Assembly: GCA_003990745.1 (NCBI GenBank)
Contig: RBNI01002652.1
Coordinates: forward strand, 1-17,864
Origin: Jimgerdemannia flammicorona
Lineage: Eukaryota > Mucoromycota > Endogonomycetes > Endogonales > Endogonaceae
DNA length: 17,864 bases
Reading direction: 5' to 3'
A program made the position numbers and the translations under genes. Positions within the stretch are counted from its first letter, which is position 1; each line of letters begins with the position of its first letter. The notes under the pieces were generated by a model, which saw only the letters and a list, made by a program, of their open reading frames with translations, had not been told where the DNA came from and searched no databases. Shown here piece after piece: positions 9,728 through 17,864 of the stretch.

Positions 9728-9934
9728 GCCATAATACTTCATAAGTTGGTTTTGGTAAATAGTAGTGGGGATGATTATTCCTGAGAGTTTTTATAGCCAA
9801 AAGGTAGTTCCTTTTATATCTTGTACAAGGTAAGATCCTTCTCACTTAGGCTCCAGTTTTTATAACTATAAAACTTCTACTATATTCTGATATACTAGAA
9901 CTTTGTCTCCTATCTTAATAATCTCTAAGAGCTT
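9728..9934 (-). pseudogene. Remnant of a Ty3/gypsy integrase C-terminus
   Basis: Read on the minus strand this is one continuous frame of 69 codons with four stops and no frameshift. It gives KIGDKVLVY, then KLEPK*EGSYLVQDI, GTTFWL, and IPTTIYQNQLMKYY. This is the GDxVLv..KLxPrWeGPyxV..HxNRLkpY pattern of gypsy integrase C-terminal domains. Departures from the family (W to stop, P to S, H to Y, R to Q) are all explained by C-to-T or G-to-A changes. It is the tail of a pol gene running opposite to the element downstream. Only the C-terminal piece is recognisable. Confidence 0.7.
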
Positions 9935-9969
9935 GTAAATCTTTTCTATATTATTCCATTATAGTATCT

Positions 9970-10691
9970 ATATAAGTATACAACCTCTAAGCTACTGAAA
10001 TCACATGTCACCCTCAGAACAAATTTAAAAACTATATATAAGATCACAAAGCTGAGTCAAACTAAAGTTACAGATCATAAAGCTGAGTTATCTCAAAGTT
10101 AGGGAATACAATATTTACAAAAATAAAATCTTACCAATCAGGACTGAAAGTATATATATATATTATATATTCATATATTGAAATAAAGAACTATAACAAA
10201 CCAAATAAATAACTACAACTCTTAAATATATACTAAATATGATTACTGAAATCTACAACTACATCTGTACTGATATTTAGAATACTATTATCAACTGAGC
10301 CATAGCTCTCTTATCTCTCATAAATATCTATAGCTTAGTACTTCTCTATTTCATAGAAGCCTGATAGAATGTCCTGAACATACTTAGTAAGGTCCACTAA
10401 ATCAGACAAATCTCAAGCTACTACTAGATCAGCTATCTCTTAAAAGATATAGTTAGCTACTACCATAATACAGATATTACTAAAATATCTCAACAATAGA
10501 AACTTATTGCCTGCAAATACTGAGAACTCTTTTATAAGTATAGTATCTTTATTTCCTATCTCTAAGTTACTATTACTGAAATGGTTACTACTCTGTCCTA
10601 TGGCCAAATTAATAATATAATATAAAAACTCAACCATAAGTATATCAAGTATACCCAAACTACAGACAGATCCTTTCTATACTCTGATGAC
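9970..10691 (+). repeat. Tandem copy 1: hypermutated, AT-rich duplicate
   Basis: This segment aligns along its length with 10692-11400 (offset 722 at the left end, about 707 after a small indel). Differences are overwhelmingly transitions with the T or A in this copy; in one 22-base stretch (from 10279) 5 bases differ, all C-to-T or G-to-A. A codon-level example is TGG to TAG and CGA to TGA. Mutated cytosines occur before A, G, T and C, so context is loose. The left end abuts the antisense integrase remnant, the right end abuts copy 2 without a spacer. Confidence 0.85.
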
Positions 10692-11400
10692 TGTAAGCAC
10701 ACAACCTCTAAGCCACCGAAATCACATGCGACCTCTGAACAAATCTGGAAATCACCTGCAAGATCACAAAGCTGAGTCAAACAGAAGTCACAGTGCACAA
10801 AGCTGAGTCAATATGAAGTCACGGAACACAAGGTTCACACAAACGGAATCTTACCAATCAAGAATAGATGCATATATACTGAGCCCCGAGACACATCAAA
10901 TAAGAACCAAAACAAACAACAACCATAAGTTCCAAACATACAAACATGACCACCAAGATCTACAACTGCATCTGTACTGATATTTGGAATGCCATTGTCA
11001 ACCGAGCTACACCCCCTCTGCCCCTCATGAATATCCATAGCCTAGCACCCCTCTACTTCGTGAAAGCCTGATGGAATGCCCTGAACATGCTTAATAAGGC
11101 CCACCGGATTGGACAAATCTCAAGCTACTACCAGATTGGCCACCTCCTGGAAGATATGGCCAAATACCACCATGACACAGACATTATCCAGATGTCTCAA
11201 CACCAGAAACTCATTGCCCATAAACACCAAGAACTCTTCTATGAGTACAGTACCTTTATTCTCCACCTCCGAGTTACTACTAGCGAAATGGTTGCTACTC
11301 TGTCCTACGGCCAAATCGATGACATGATACAAGAACTCAATCACAAGTATCTTGAGTATGTTGAAACCACAGATAGAACCTTCCCACACCCCAATGACCA
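10692..11400 (+). repeat. Tandem copy 2: less mutated partner
   Basis: Head-to-tail partner of 9970-10691. It begins TGTAAGCACACAACC (copy 1: TATAAGTATACAACC) and remains similar to about 11400, where copy 1 stops at the junction while this copy runs on into more coding-like sequence. GC content is clearly higher than in copy 1. A few sites are reversed (for example A here, G in copy 1), so this copy has also mutated somewhat. Confidence 0.85.
10765..10811 (+). repeat. Short direct repeat inside the tandem unit
   Basis: CACAAAGCTGAGTCAA occurs at 10765-10780 and again at 10796-10811 (31-bp period), each followed by a similar GAAGTCAC word. The degraded forms are also present in copy 1 (about 10041-10090), so the small repeat predates the larger duplication. 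It lies in the leader before the broken 365-codon frame. Confidence 0.7.
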
Positions 11401-12043
11401 CATCCTACAAATGCCCCAAGTTGGATATGCCATAAAGGACGTCTATGATATAATCAACTTTGATGAAGACGAAGCAGAAGACAATGATCCTTCTGATGCT
11501 GACATGACTTTAAGCTAAGGATCTCTACCAACCCTGATCACACCGCCAACCTTGCCAATGAACTTACAATAGTTCATAACCATATACGAGACTTATTGGG
11601 ACAATGACCACTGGTATGAATACCAACCTGCATTCACCCCCGATTATTTCAACTATAATGAAGAGACTGGAGAACACAACCTGTACCTTCAGACAACCCT
11701 CGAAGTCGAACCAACCACTCCACCACCTGAGTATGAGCAACATGAACCACAGCCACCAGCTTACTATAACCCCGCGACTCATAGTGCTGTAACCTATAGA
11801 AGGTATGCAGATAGTGAATCCGATGAAAGCGAAAATGATGCACCACTTCTTCACCCACCAACATCTTATCCAGCATATGAGACAGATGATGCTATCCTGT
11901 GGGACGGAGATGAAGTCCCAATGTATTACTACCTCAGCAAATAAGGAGAAGTAATCCACGAACTACTTTTCCTAGACGACTACTTCATCAGAGATGAAGC
12001 AATCAATAGCAATATCATCAAAGACTATCCAGACAGTGCCTAA
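10946..12043 (+). pseudogene. Broken 365-codon frame of unknown function
   Basis: From ATG 10946 to TAA 12041-12043 one frame stays open apart from four stops: TGA 11069, TAA 11516, TAG 11570 and TAA 11942. Each is one C-to-T step from CGA, CAA, CAG and CAA. The first half looks helical (WNALNMLNKAHRIG, EDMAKYHHDTDIIQ); the second half is acidic and Pro/Tyr-rich (DEDEAEDNDPSDAD, TTPPPEYEQHEPQPP, SESDESENDAP). I recognise no domain. The first 150 or so codons also lie in the tandem copy 1, with more stops. The TGA at 11069 is shared by both copies, so either it is ancient or the true start is ATG 11087. It ends 19 bp before an LTR-like region, so it could be a last ORF of an upstream element, or a leader ORF of the gag-pol element. 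Confidence 0.6.
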
Positions 12044-12061
12044 AACCATAAATAGGTTAGC

Positions 12062-12420
12062 TGTCATAGTATAGTTAGATTAGCCTTATACGACATGACT
12101 GTGAACTGACTCAGCAGTCAGACGATCTCTTGATATGTCAGATCACACTTGTACTATGTGACTACATTCCGACTCAGCAAAGCACTTAGTGCTACACCCA
12201 TATTAGCATAGTCCAGATAGCCCCTCACTAGTATAAATACCCCCTCCTCCAGACCTCAGAATCTCAGACCAAAACAATCCGAACACAACTCCTGAGCACT
12301 TCCCCACAATATCCCATCACACAACTACTCCTAGTATAGCAATATCATGAATAAGTGAATAAATCTATTTAATAACCCACAAATCACTCTTAAGTAAATC
12401 TGCTCCCCGTTAGGTCCCAC
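12062..12420 (+). promoter_or_regulatory. LTR-like promoter/leader of the gypsy element (boundaries uncertain)
   Basis: Noncoding stretch placed directly before gag, starting with TGTCATAG, a common fungal LTR opening. It contains a TATA box TATAAATA (12232-12239) followed by a CT-rich segment, and AATAAA at 12358-12363. The right end is not clear: no convincing CA end followed by TGG tRNA primer site was found, and no second LTR is in the window for comparison. The left edge is also provisional. Confidence 0.45.
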
Positions 12421-12515
12421 TCCTAACCCCATCACGAAATTTCCTAATTGGGTATTGTCTGCAGCGATACGCCAATTCAACTAAGCTGGTCTTAGTTTCT
12501 CGAACTTCCTGAAAT

Positions 12516-14776
12516 ATGGAAAATCCTGAACATCCAGAACTAGTCCAAAGAAAGGACTTTGGTTGAGACGTCAACCCAATCTTAAAATCAATAAGCATAG
12601 AGGACATACTCCATACGAAATTGATCTTAACCCTAAGAAAATGGTCTTCCAGAATATCCAGAACTTCCAGAAAACCCTTCCAGAACTATGTAATGGTTTC
12701 CATAAAAAGCAACCCTCTTATAACTTGGTAGCAGTAGTTTACAATCCAATTCCGCTTCAAGACGCTTCCTCACTCAGCTACAAACTCTTTTGCAAATTCC
12801 TACAAGTTGGTATAAAGCCCAATCTCTGAACTGGAATTTATTCTGAACCATCTGACAATCTAGAGAGAATTGAACCTGACGTACAAGAACAATTTGACCT
12901 CCACACCTGCAACAAGTGGGACAAACTTCACTCAAAGAAAGAAGTACTCCGATTAAACCAGCAAATAGGTGAAACCCTATTTACCAAACTCCTTACCCTA
13001 CACCCAGCAAGTCAAGATGAAGAAGGTCTTATAGAAGCCTTCTTTACTCTTCTCAACAAGAGTTTTGTCAGCTCCACAAATCCGAGCGACCTAGGACAAC
13101 TAGCAGCAGTCTTTCTAGCCTTAGTTCCTCATGAAGCCCAAGCCTCTGTAGCCAAGTGGCTCAACTCTACCAACTTTCACCATACCAGGACCAAGACCGC
13201 ATTATACTACCGATTCTAGAACAGCAAGGCCTGCCATATTCTTAGGGAAGAAGTAAGAGAAACCCTTCATCAACTACCCGATCCTGAACCTGAAGCAGGC
13301 CCTGCTACAACCCTATCTGAATCTGAAACCAATACCGAACCAGAACTTGACTTTGAATTAAGTCCATCTGAAATCAGATATACAACTGATTCTGTCTACT
13401 TTGATGCCAAGCAAACCCAAGTACATGGGGACCAAACTGAAGAGGAGGAGAAGTATCTCAGCGAATTCAATCCCGGATACACTGCTGAAGAAGATGAACC
13501 TCCATCAGGACAGAACACACCTACACAGCAACAGACAGCTATCTATCAAGCCCTTACTCCAGACCCACAACTATTACTCCAGCAACTTACACAGACCCAA
13601 AGAACTCCATCGCACTCTGCACCAGTACCTCAAGTAGTACCAGTAACACCACTATCAGCAGTCCAACCCCCTCCAGTAAACAATATGGCAAACCAACAGA
13701 TTCTAGACCTCATAGCTCAGGTAGCAATAATGGCAGCAACCATTACTGCCTTAGCCGAACAGACCCGACCTACAAAAAATCTGAGTCTACCTACCTTCAA
13801 TGGTACTACACAAGAAGTCCAAAGCTTCATTAGTATAGTTGACACCAACTTCGAAGCCAATCAATGGACCAATGAATGAGTCACTGACCGCATTCTGACA
13901 AACAATCAAGACCACACTCTGGAACAACTCTTTGCTACCACTACAGCCTATGTCTACTGAGTTGTTACATTCTTCCGAGGACCTGCTGAAGAATGGTGGC
14001 AAACCCTTCCTGAAAAACTCCTCACATGGGACACCCAATCTGCAGTAGTTGCTCAGAATGCAGCAAATAATGCCCCAGGATATGGAGTCCATCTTGCAGC
14101 CCCTGGACTTAAACAACTCATGATTGCTCAATATCACAGCGAAACCATGATCACTGAATCCCGAGTAAAACTCTGCAATCTCAAATTCAATGTACATGGC
14201 AAGGAGGAATTCGAAACCTTCTGTACAAAACTCAAGTCACTCCTGAATACTGTTGGTCTAGGATATATTGCCAATGATGAAGCACAAAATGGTACAAGAG
14301 CAGATCATTTATTCGATGCCCTGCCTGAATGGCTTACTAGAAAAATCCGAGAACAAGGATGCCCAGTTGGTTGTGATCACCAACAATGGTGCCTGGCAAG
14401 AATCAAGACAATGGTCAAGCGAATCTTAACAGCTGGACCAATTCTGCCCCAAAGACAATTCAACAACAAGGAAAAAACTTGGACCAAGAAAGAAGAACCC
14501 AAGCACGAAGCATCCCGAGCTCCCTCAACATCCACTTCATGGACACCCAGAAATCATGAACCCACCCAGCCAAGCACCTTCAAGAAACTCACTGAAGGTG
14601 AAAGGAATGAACTTAGAAGAAGCGGAGCATGCTTCTATTGTCGAAAGACAGGACACATGACCAGCGCCTGCCCTAACCGAAAACCCCGAACAGCAACACA
14701 AGCAACTGTTATCACTCTGCACCACCTCAACAACCTGACCACCAGAATGCTAGACTTTGTCAAGTTAAGACAAACT
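12516..14776 (+). pseudogene. gag polyprotein, capsid and nucleocapsid, with stops
   Basis: The main frame runs from about 12563 and is broken by TGA 12827, TAG 13217, TGA 13877 and TGA 13958. The start is unclear: ATG 12516 is in another frame and reaches a TGA after 16 codons, while the main frame opens after TGA 12527 with no early ATG. The middle (13230-13680) is an acidic, Gln/Pro-rich linker. The retrotransposon gag region follows: LSLPTFNGTTQEVQSF and FFRGPAEEWWQTL resemble the PxFxG..W and fl.GpA..WW patterns of this domain. The nucleocapsid has a CX2CX4HX4C zinc knuckle (CFYCRKTGHMTSAC, 14630-14671). The gene would form the particle shell and bind RNA. Confidence 0.8.
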
Positions 14777-15160
14777 GCCAAAGCCCCAACCAAAGGAAGT
14801 CAAAAAGCAGCTGGATATGACCTGTATGTAGCCGAAGAAGCTACAGTCTCTAACCGAGAAGTCAAGCAAGTCTACACAGGAATCAGTATCCAAATTCCTG
14901 AGGGACATGTTGGAAGAATATGCTGTCGCAGCAGCCTAGCATTGAAAGGACTCTCAGTAGAAGGAGGAGTCATTGATGAAGATTATACAGGCGAAATTAT
15001 TGTCCTCATCCGAAACCACAGTTGGACACCCTTCAAGATCCCTATAGGCTTCTGTATTGCCCAGATCCTATTCGAGAAAATCAAGTCAACCCTGACAGTC
15101 AAGGAAGTCTCTGAACTACTGCCCACTATCTGAGGATCCAAAGGATTCAGTTCATCAAAC
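14777..15160 (+). pseudogene. dUTPase domain in the gag-pro frame
   Basis: Follows the zinc knuckle in the same frame. Motif I AAGYDLY (14807 on), motif II GRICCRSSLA (14912-14941), motif III GVIDEDYTGEI (14966-14998, with the Asp and Tyr that hold water and uracil) and motif IV IGFCIAQI are all present. Motif V (RGxxGFGS type) is split by TGA 15131-15133: what follows reads GSKGFSSS, so the stop stands where the conserved Arg belongs. Trimeric dUTPases split dUTP to dUMP and pyrophosphate and keep uracil out of cDNA. Active-site residues of motifs I-IV look intact; without motif V this copy should be inactive. Confidence 0.85.
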
Positions 15161-15808
15161 AAGGTCCCAGTCCAACCTACCATAAACAAAGAAGAACAAT
15201 TCTACAAGAAAATTGAAGATGGATATGTACCAAGTGGCCAATACCCCCATGGTATTGGAATGTACTCTTCCCGAATGATTGATGATTGCTTCTCTTGTGT
15301 CAATGAACTGGCTCAAAGAAGAACCAACAGAAGGAAAGCTCCTATAACTGAAATCACCACCATTGGATCAGACAAACTGCTTACACTTAAAGCTTTTGTC
15401 AATTGAGCACCTGTCAAGATCATGATAGACAGTGGTGCCTCAGGCAACTTCATCAATGAAGAAACAGCCAATAGACTCAAGGTCTTCACCTCTCCAGTAC
15501 AACAAACTCAAGCAGTTGCCACAGCTGATGGAACCTCACATGTCATTAGCAAGGAAGTCCGTAATCTACCCTTCCGAATCAGTGACTATTGAGTATATAT
15601 TACCCTCCAGATAGTACCACTCCCTGACAATGAAATCATCCTTGGAACTCTATGGTTAAAACAAGAGAACCCTATGATCGATTGGATAAACCATTCTCTG
15701 ACCATCAAGAAAGGTCGCCACAACTTCAAGGTGAAAAGGACCCACTCAACTCTAGTGACTCTGGACCAAAGATTACCTACATCAACAAGCTACAACTCAA
15801 GAAATTAG
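15161..15808 (+). pseudogene. Retroviral-type aspartic protease
   Basis: Same frame as gag and dUTPase. Active-site IMIDSGASGNFI is at 15419-15454 (DSG at 15428), and the later [17 protein letters not shown] matches the gypsy protease ILGxxWL..hnPxIdW end. Two TGA stops interrupt it, at 15404 (eight codons before the catalytic Asp) and at 15590. The frame finally ends at TAG 15806. The enzyme would process the polyprotein. Confidence 0.8.
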
Positions 15809-16920
15809 CCAAGAAATGCCCCCTCTTTGCTATCTCCATCTGTCCATCCAAGGGAGAACCTGAGAACTCTGAAGAAGACTTTTCCAAAATTGACAGCTGT
15901 GTCAGACCATTACTCCAGAAATTCCGAGACATATTTCCGAAGAAGCTTCTGAAAGGCCTACCTCCCAAACGAGCAGTGGACCATGCCATCAAGACTATTC
16001 CAGATGCCAAGCCAGCCTTCAAGTCAATTTACCATATATCTCCGAGAGAAATCGATGCACTCAAGAAAGAAATTGATGAACTCCTAGAACAAGGATTCAT
16101 CAGACCCAGTGTATCACCTTATGGTGCACCAGTCCTCTTTGTTGTCAAGAAAGGAGGAGACCTGAGAATGTGCATTGATTACCATGATCTCAATGAACAG
16201 ACCATCAAGAACTGTTGCCCACTACCCAGAATCGATGAAATATTCAATAGGCTTACCAACCCACAATTCATGAGCTCTTTTGACCTGCGAAATAGTTACT
16301 GGCAAATTGCCATGAAAGAAGAAGACATCTACAAGACAGCCTTCCAAACTTGCTATGGACATTTCAAATTCCTGGTTATGCCCTTTGGCTTAACTAATGC
16401 ACCTGTAACCTTCCAGATACTGATGAATACCATTCTGCACCCATACTTGGACAAATTTGTTGTTGTTTATATTGATGACATCCTAGTCTTCAGCAAAACC
16501 CTGGAAGAACATCTTGAACACCTTGAACTAGTATTACTGAAACTTCGAGAGAACCGACTCTTTGCAAAACTCAGCAAGTGCGAATTCCTCCTGAAAGAAA
16601 TTCAATTTCTTGGACATATTGTCACACCGAATAGAATCAAAGTGGACCCCAGCAAAATCTCCGCAATCAAGGATTGGCCCAGACCTAAGAAGCTAAAAGA
16701 CCTCCAGTCGTTTCTGGGATTAGCAAACTATTACAGGTGATTTGTTGCCAACTTTGCTAAAATCGCCACTGCTCTCACTCAAATGACCAAGCATAACAAG
16801 AAAGGAGAACAGCCCTGGACCATGAAACAAGAGAAAGACTTCAACAATCTTGTAAATTGGGGACCTGAACAAGATACAGCCTTCCAAGCACTGAAAGATG
16901 CCTTGATAACCACTCCAGTA
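15634..16920 (+). pseudogene. Reverse transcriptase domain
   Basis: Frame -1 relative to protease, open from after TGA 15631 and overlapping it by about 170 nt. Landmarks in order: [65 protein letters not shown] and catalytic YIDD (16468-16479) followed by [15 protein letters not shown]. The two metal-binding aspartates of YIDD and the Asp of SFDL are intact. TGA at 16738 falls in NYYR*F, where gypsy elements have a second Arg (YRRF). NAPVTFQ has V for the usual A, again a C-to-T change. Confidence 0.9.
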
Positions 16921-17290
16921 CTTCAAGCGGCAAATCCTGCCCTATCATATGAAGTTACTACTAATGTCTCTGACCTAGCTCTTGGAGCAGTACTCATGCA
17001 AGAAGGACACCCTGTGGCCTATCACTCCCGCAAGTTCAACAATGCCAAAATCAACTACACAACTCATGAGAAGGAAATGTTAGCCATCGTAGACACTCTG
17101 ATCAAATGGCGACCATACCTAGAAGAAGCACACTTCACCATATTGACTGACCACAAGTCATTAGTCAACATCAAGACCCAGGCTACCCTTTCTTGAAAGC
17201 AAGCCAGATGGATGAAAGTCCTCACCAACTTTGACTATAAAATCCAGTACTGCTCTGGCAAGGAAAACATTGTTACTGATGCAATCTCCA
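16921..17290 (+). pseudogene. RNase H domain with lost catalytic Asp
   Basis: Same frame as RT. YEVTTNVSDLALGAVLMQ corresponds to the family y.v.TDASd.aiGavL.Q; the first catalytic Asp is Asn (AAT at 16963-16965) and the following Ala is Val, both explained by transitions. The Glu region (THEKEMLAIV) and TDHKSL are present. TGA 17194 lies in TLS*KQARWM, where the family has Arg. The chromovirus-like tail (CSGKENIVTDAISR) follows at about 17251. Confidence 0.85.
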
Positions 17291-17864
17291 GACCACCTAT
17301 TGAAGAAGTTATCCAAACTCTCACCCTAGTTACTAACTCCATCATGGAACAAATCATCACAGCATGTGCTGATGATAAGGAAGCTCAAACACTCTGGAAA
17401 ATCCTGAACAGTGATGATGCTGACAAGCATACCCGATATAATCAATACCGACTCAAGGACAATGCTATCTACTACAAGGACAGACTGTATATTCCAAACA
17501 ACCGAGACCTCCGAAGGACTATCCTATTCGAATGTTATGATGCCCCTATAGCTGGACACTTAGGATTTGATAAATGCTATGAAGTTATCTCCTGAAACTT
17601 CTATTGGCCCCGCATAGCAGATCAGCTAAAGACTTACATTACTTTCTGTGATGCCTGCCAATGGAACAAGTCCTCAACACTAGCAAAACCTGATCTACTC
17701 CATCCTATCCCACTACCATCTGCTAATTGGGAACAAGTCTCTATGGACTTCATTGTACAACTACCCCGAACCAAGAACGGAAAAGATGCAATTGTTGTCT
17801 TTGTGGACTATCTCAGCAAACAAGCTCACTTTGTACCAACCACTACTACTGCAATAGCACCGGA
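17291..17864 (+). pseudogene. Integrase N-terminal zinc finger and start of catalytic core, cut by window end
   Basis: The HHCC finger is recognisable as CYDAPIAGHLGFDK...FCDAC (second His 17557, Cys 17647 and 17656). The first His is Tyr (TAT at 17536-17538, one C-to-T step from CAT). TGA 17593 lies in VIS*NFYWP where Arg is usual. The core starts WEQVSMDFIVQLP with the first catalytic Asp at 17746, then VFVDYLSKQAHF. The other catalytic Asp and Glu lie beyond 17864. Confidence 0.85.

Larger units (their letters stand above)
12062..17864 (+). mobile_element. Degenerate Ty3/gypsy LTR retrotransposon, truncated by window end
   Basis: Domain order is gag (CCHC) - dUTPase - protease - RT - RNase H - integrase, which makes it Ty3/gypsy (RT before integrase). 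Gag through protease lie in one frame (position mod 3 = 2), and RT through integrase in another (mod 3 = 1). Internal stops are at 12827, 13217, 13877, 13958, 15131, 15404, 15590, 16738, 17194 and 17593; all are TGA except TAG 13217. The rest of integrase and the 3' LTR lie past the right edge. If the terminus at 10692 belongs to the same element, its left boundary would be there instead. Confidence 0.85.

Noticed and set aside
11564..11959. 131-codon minus-strand frame opposite the unknown ORF
   Set aside because: It is antisense to a long frame whose stops are explained by C-to-T changes; its product is a hydrophobic low-complexity shadow.
12827..17595. TGA read as tryptophan or another sense codon (recoding) in the retroelement
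   Set aside because: Four TGA sites match conserved Arg, TGG is used normally for Trp, and RNase H and integrase also carry damaging missense changes.
1..17864. tRNA, rRNA or CRISPR arrays
   Set aside because: Nothing resembling tRNA box A/B with a cloverleaf, rRNA core sequence or regularly spaced repeats with unique spacers was seen.

Overview
The window looks like nuclear DNA of a filamentous fungus, most likely an agaricomycete basidiomycete. The reasons are short introns (60-175 nt) with GT..AG ends, tiny exons, pyrimidine-rich promoters, a methyltransferase of the type common in mushroom-forming fungi, a Chs4/Skt5-type chitin-synthase activator, and a decayed Ty3/gypsy retrotransposon landscape. 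Rhizoctonia-like fungi would fit, but the species cannot be fixed from the sequence.

The left half (about 1-7,400) is gene-bearing and GC-balanced. It holds (i) a minus-strand three-exon gene (2370 down to 891) for a membrane-anchored protein with two PPxY motifs, whose last exon carries the transmembrane helix and opens with no ATG; (ii) a divergently placed plus-strand seven-exon SAM-dependent methyltransferase (2698-4249), whose SAM-binding motif I is assembled across two microexons of 11 and 14 nt; (iii) a long intergenic stretch with a pyrimidine-rich promoter, a C16 tract and a probable 5'UTR intron; and (iv) an uninterrupted 824-codon gene (4903-7377) for a Sel1-repeat protein with a QYPPHDG heptad array and a C-terminal CaaX box, best read as a chitin synthase regulator.

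From about 7,950 the composition falls abruptly to very AT-rich DNA without genes. Inside it is the antisense, stop-riddled C-terminus of a gypsy integrase (9728-9934). It is followed by a roughly 720-bp segment (9970-10691) that is a transition-mutated copy of the segment directly downstream (10692-11400). The composition switch falls on the junction between the two copies. The second copy leads into a broken 365-codon reading frame of unknown function (10946-12043).

The right third (about 12,062-17,864, open at the right edge) is a degenerate Ty3/gypsy element in the plus orientation: an LTR-like promoter, then gag with a CCHC zinc knuckle, a dUTPase domain, aspartic protease, RT, RNase H and the start of integrase. 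All internal stops but one are TGA, and four of them sit where the family expects arginine, so CGA-to-TGA deamination is the likely cause. RNase H has lost a catalytic aspartate and integrase its first zinc-finger histidine, so this copy should be dead. The dUTPase between nucleocapsid and protease (an order otherwise familiar from betaretroviruses), the tandem hypermutated duplicate and the unknown ORF are the points most worth following up.
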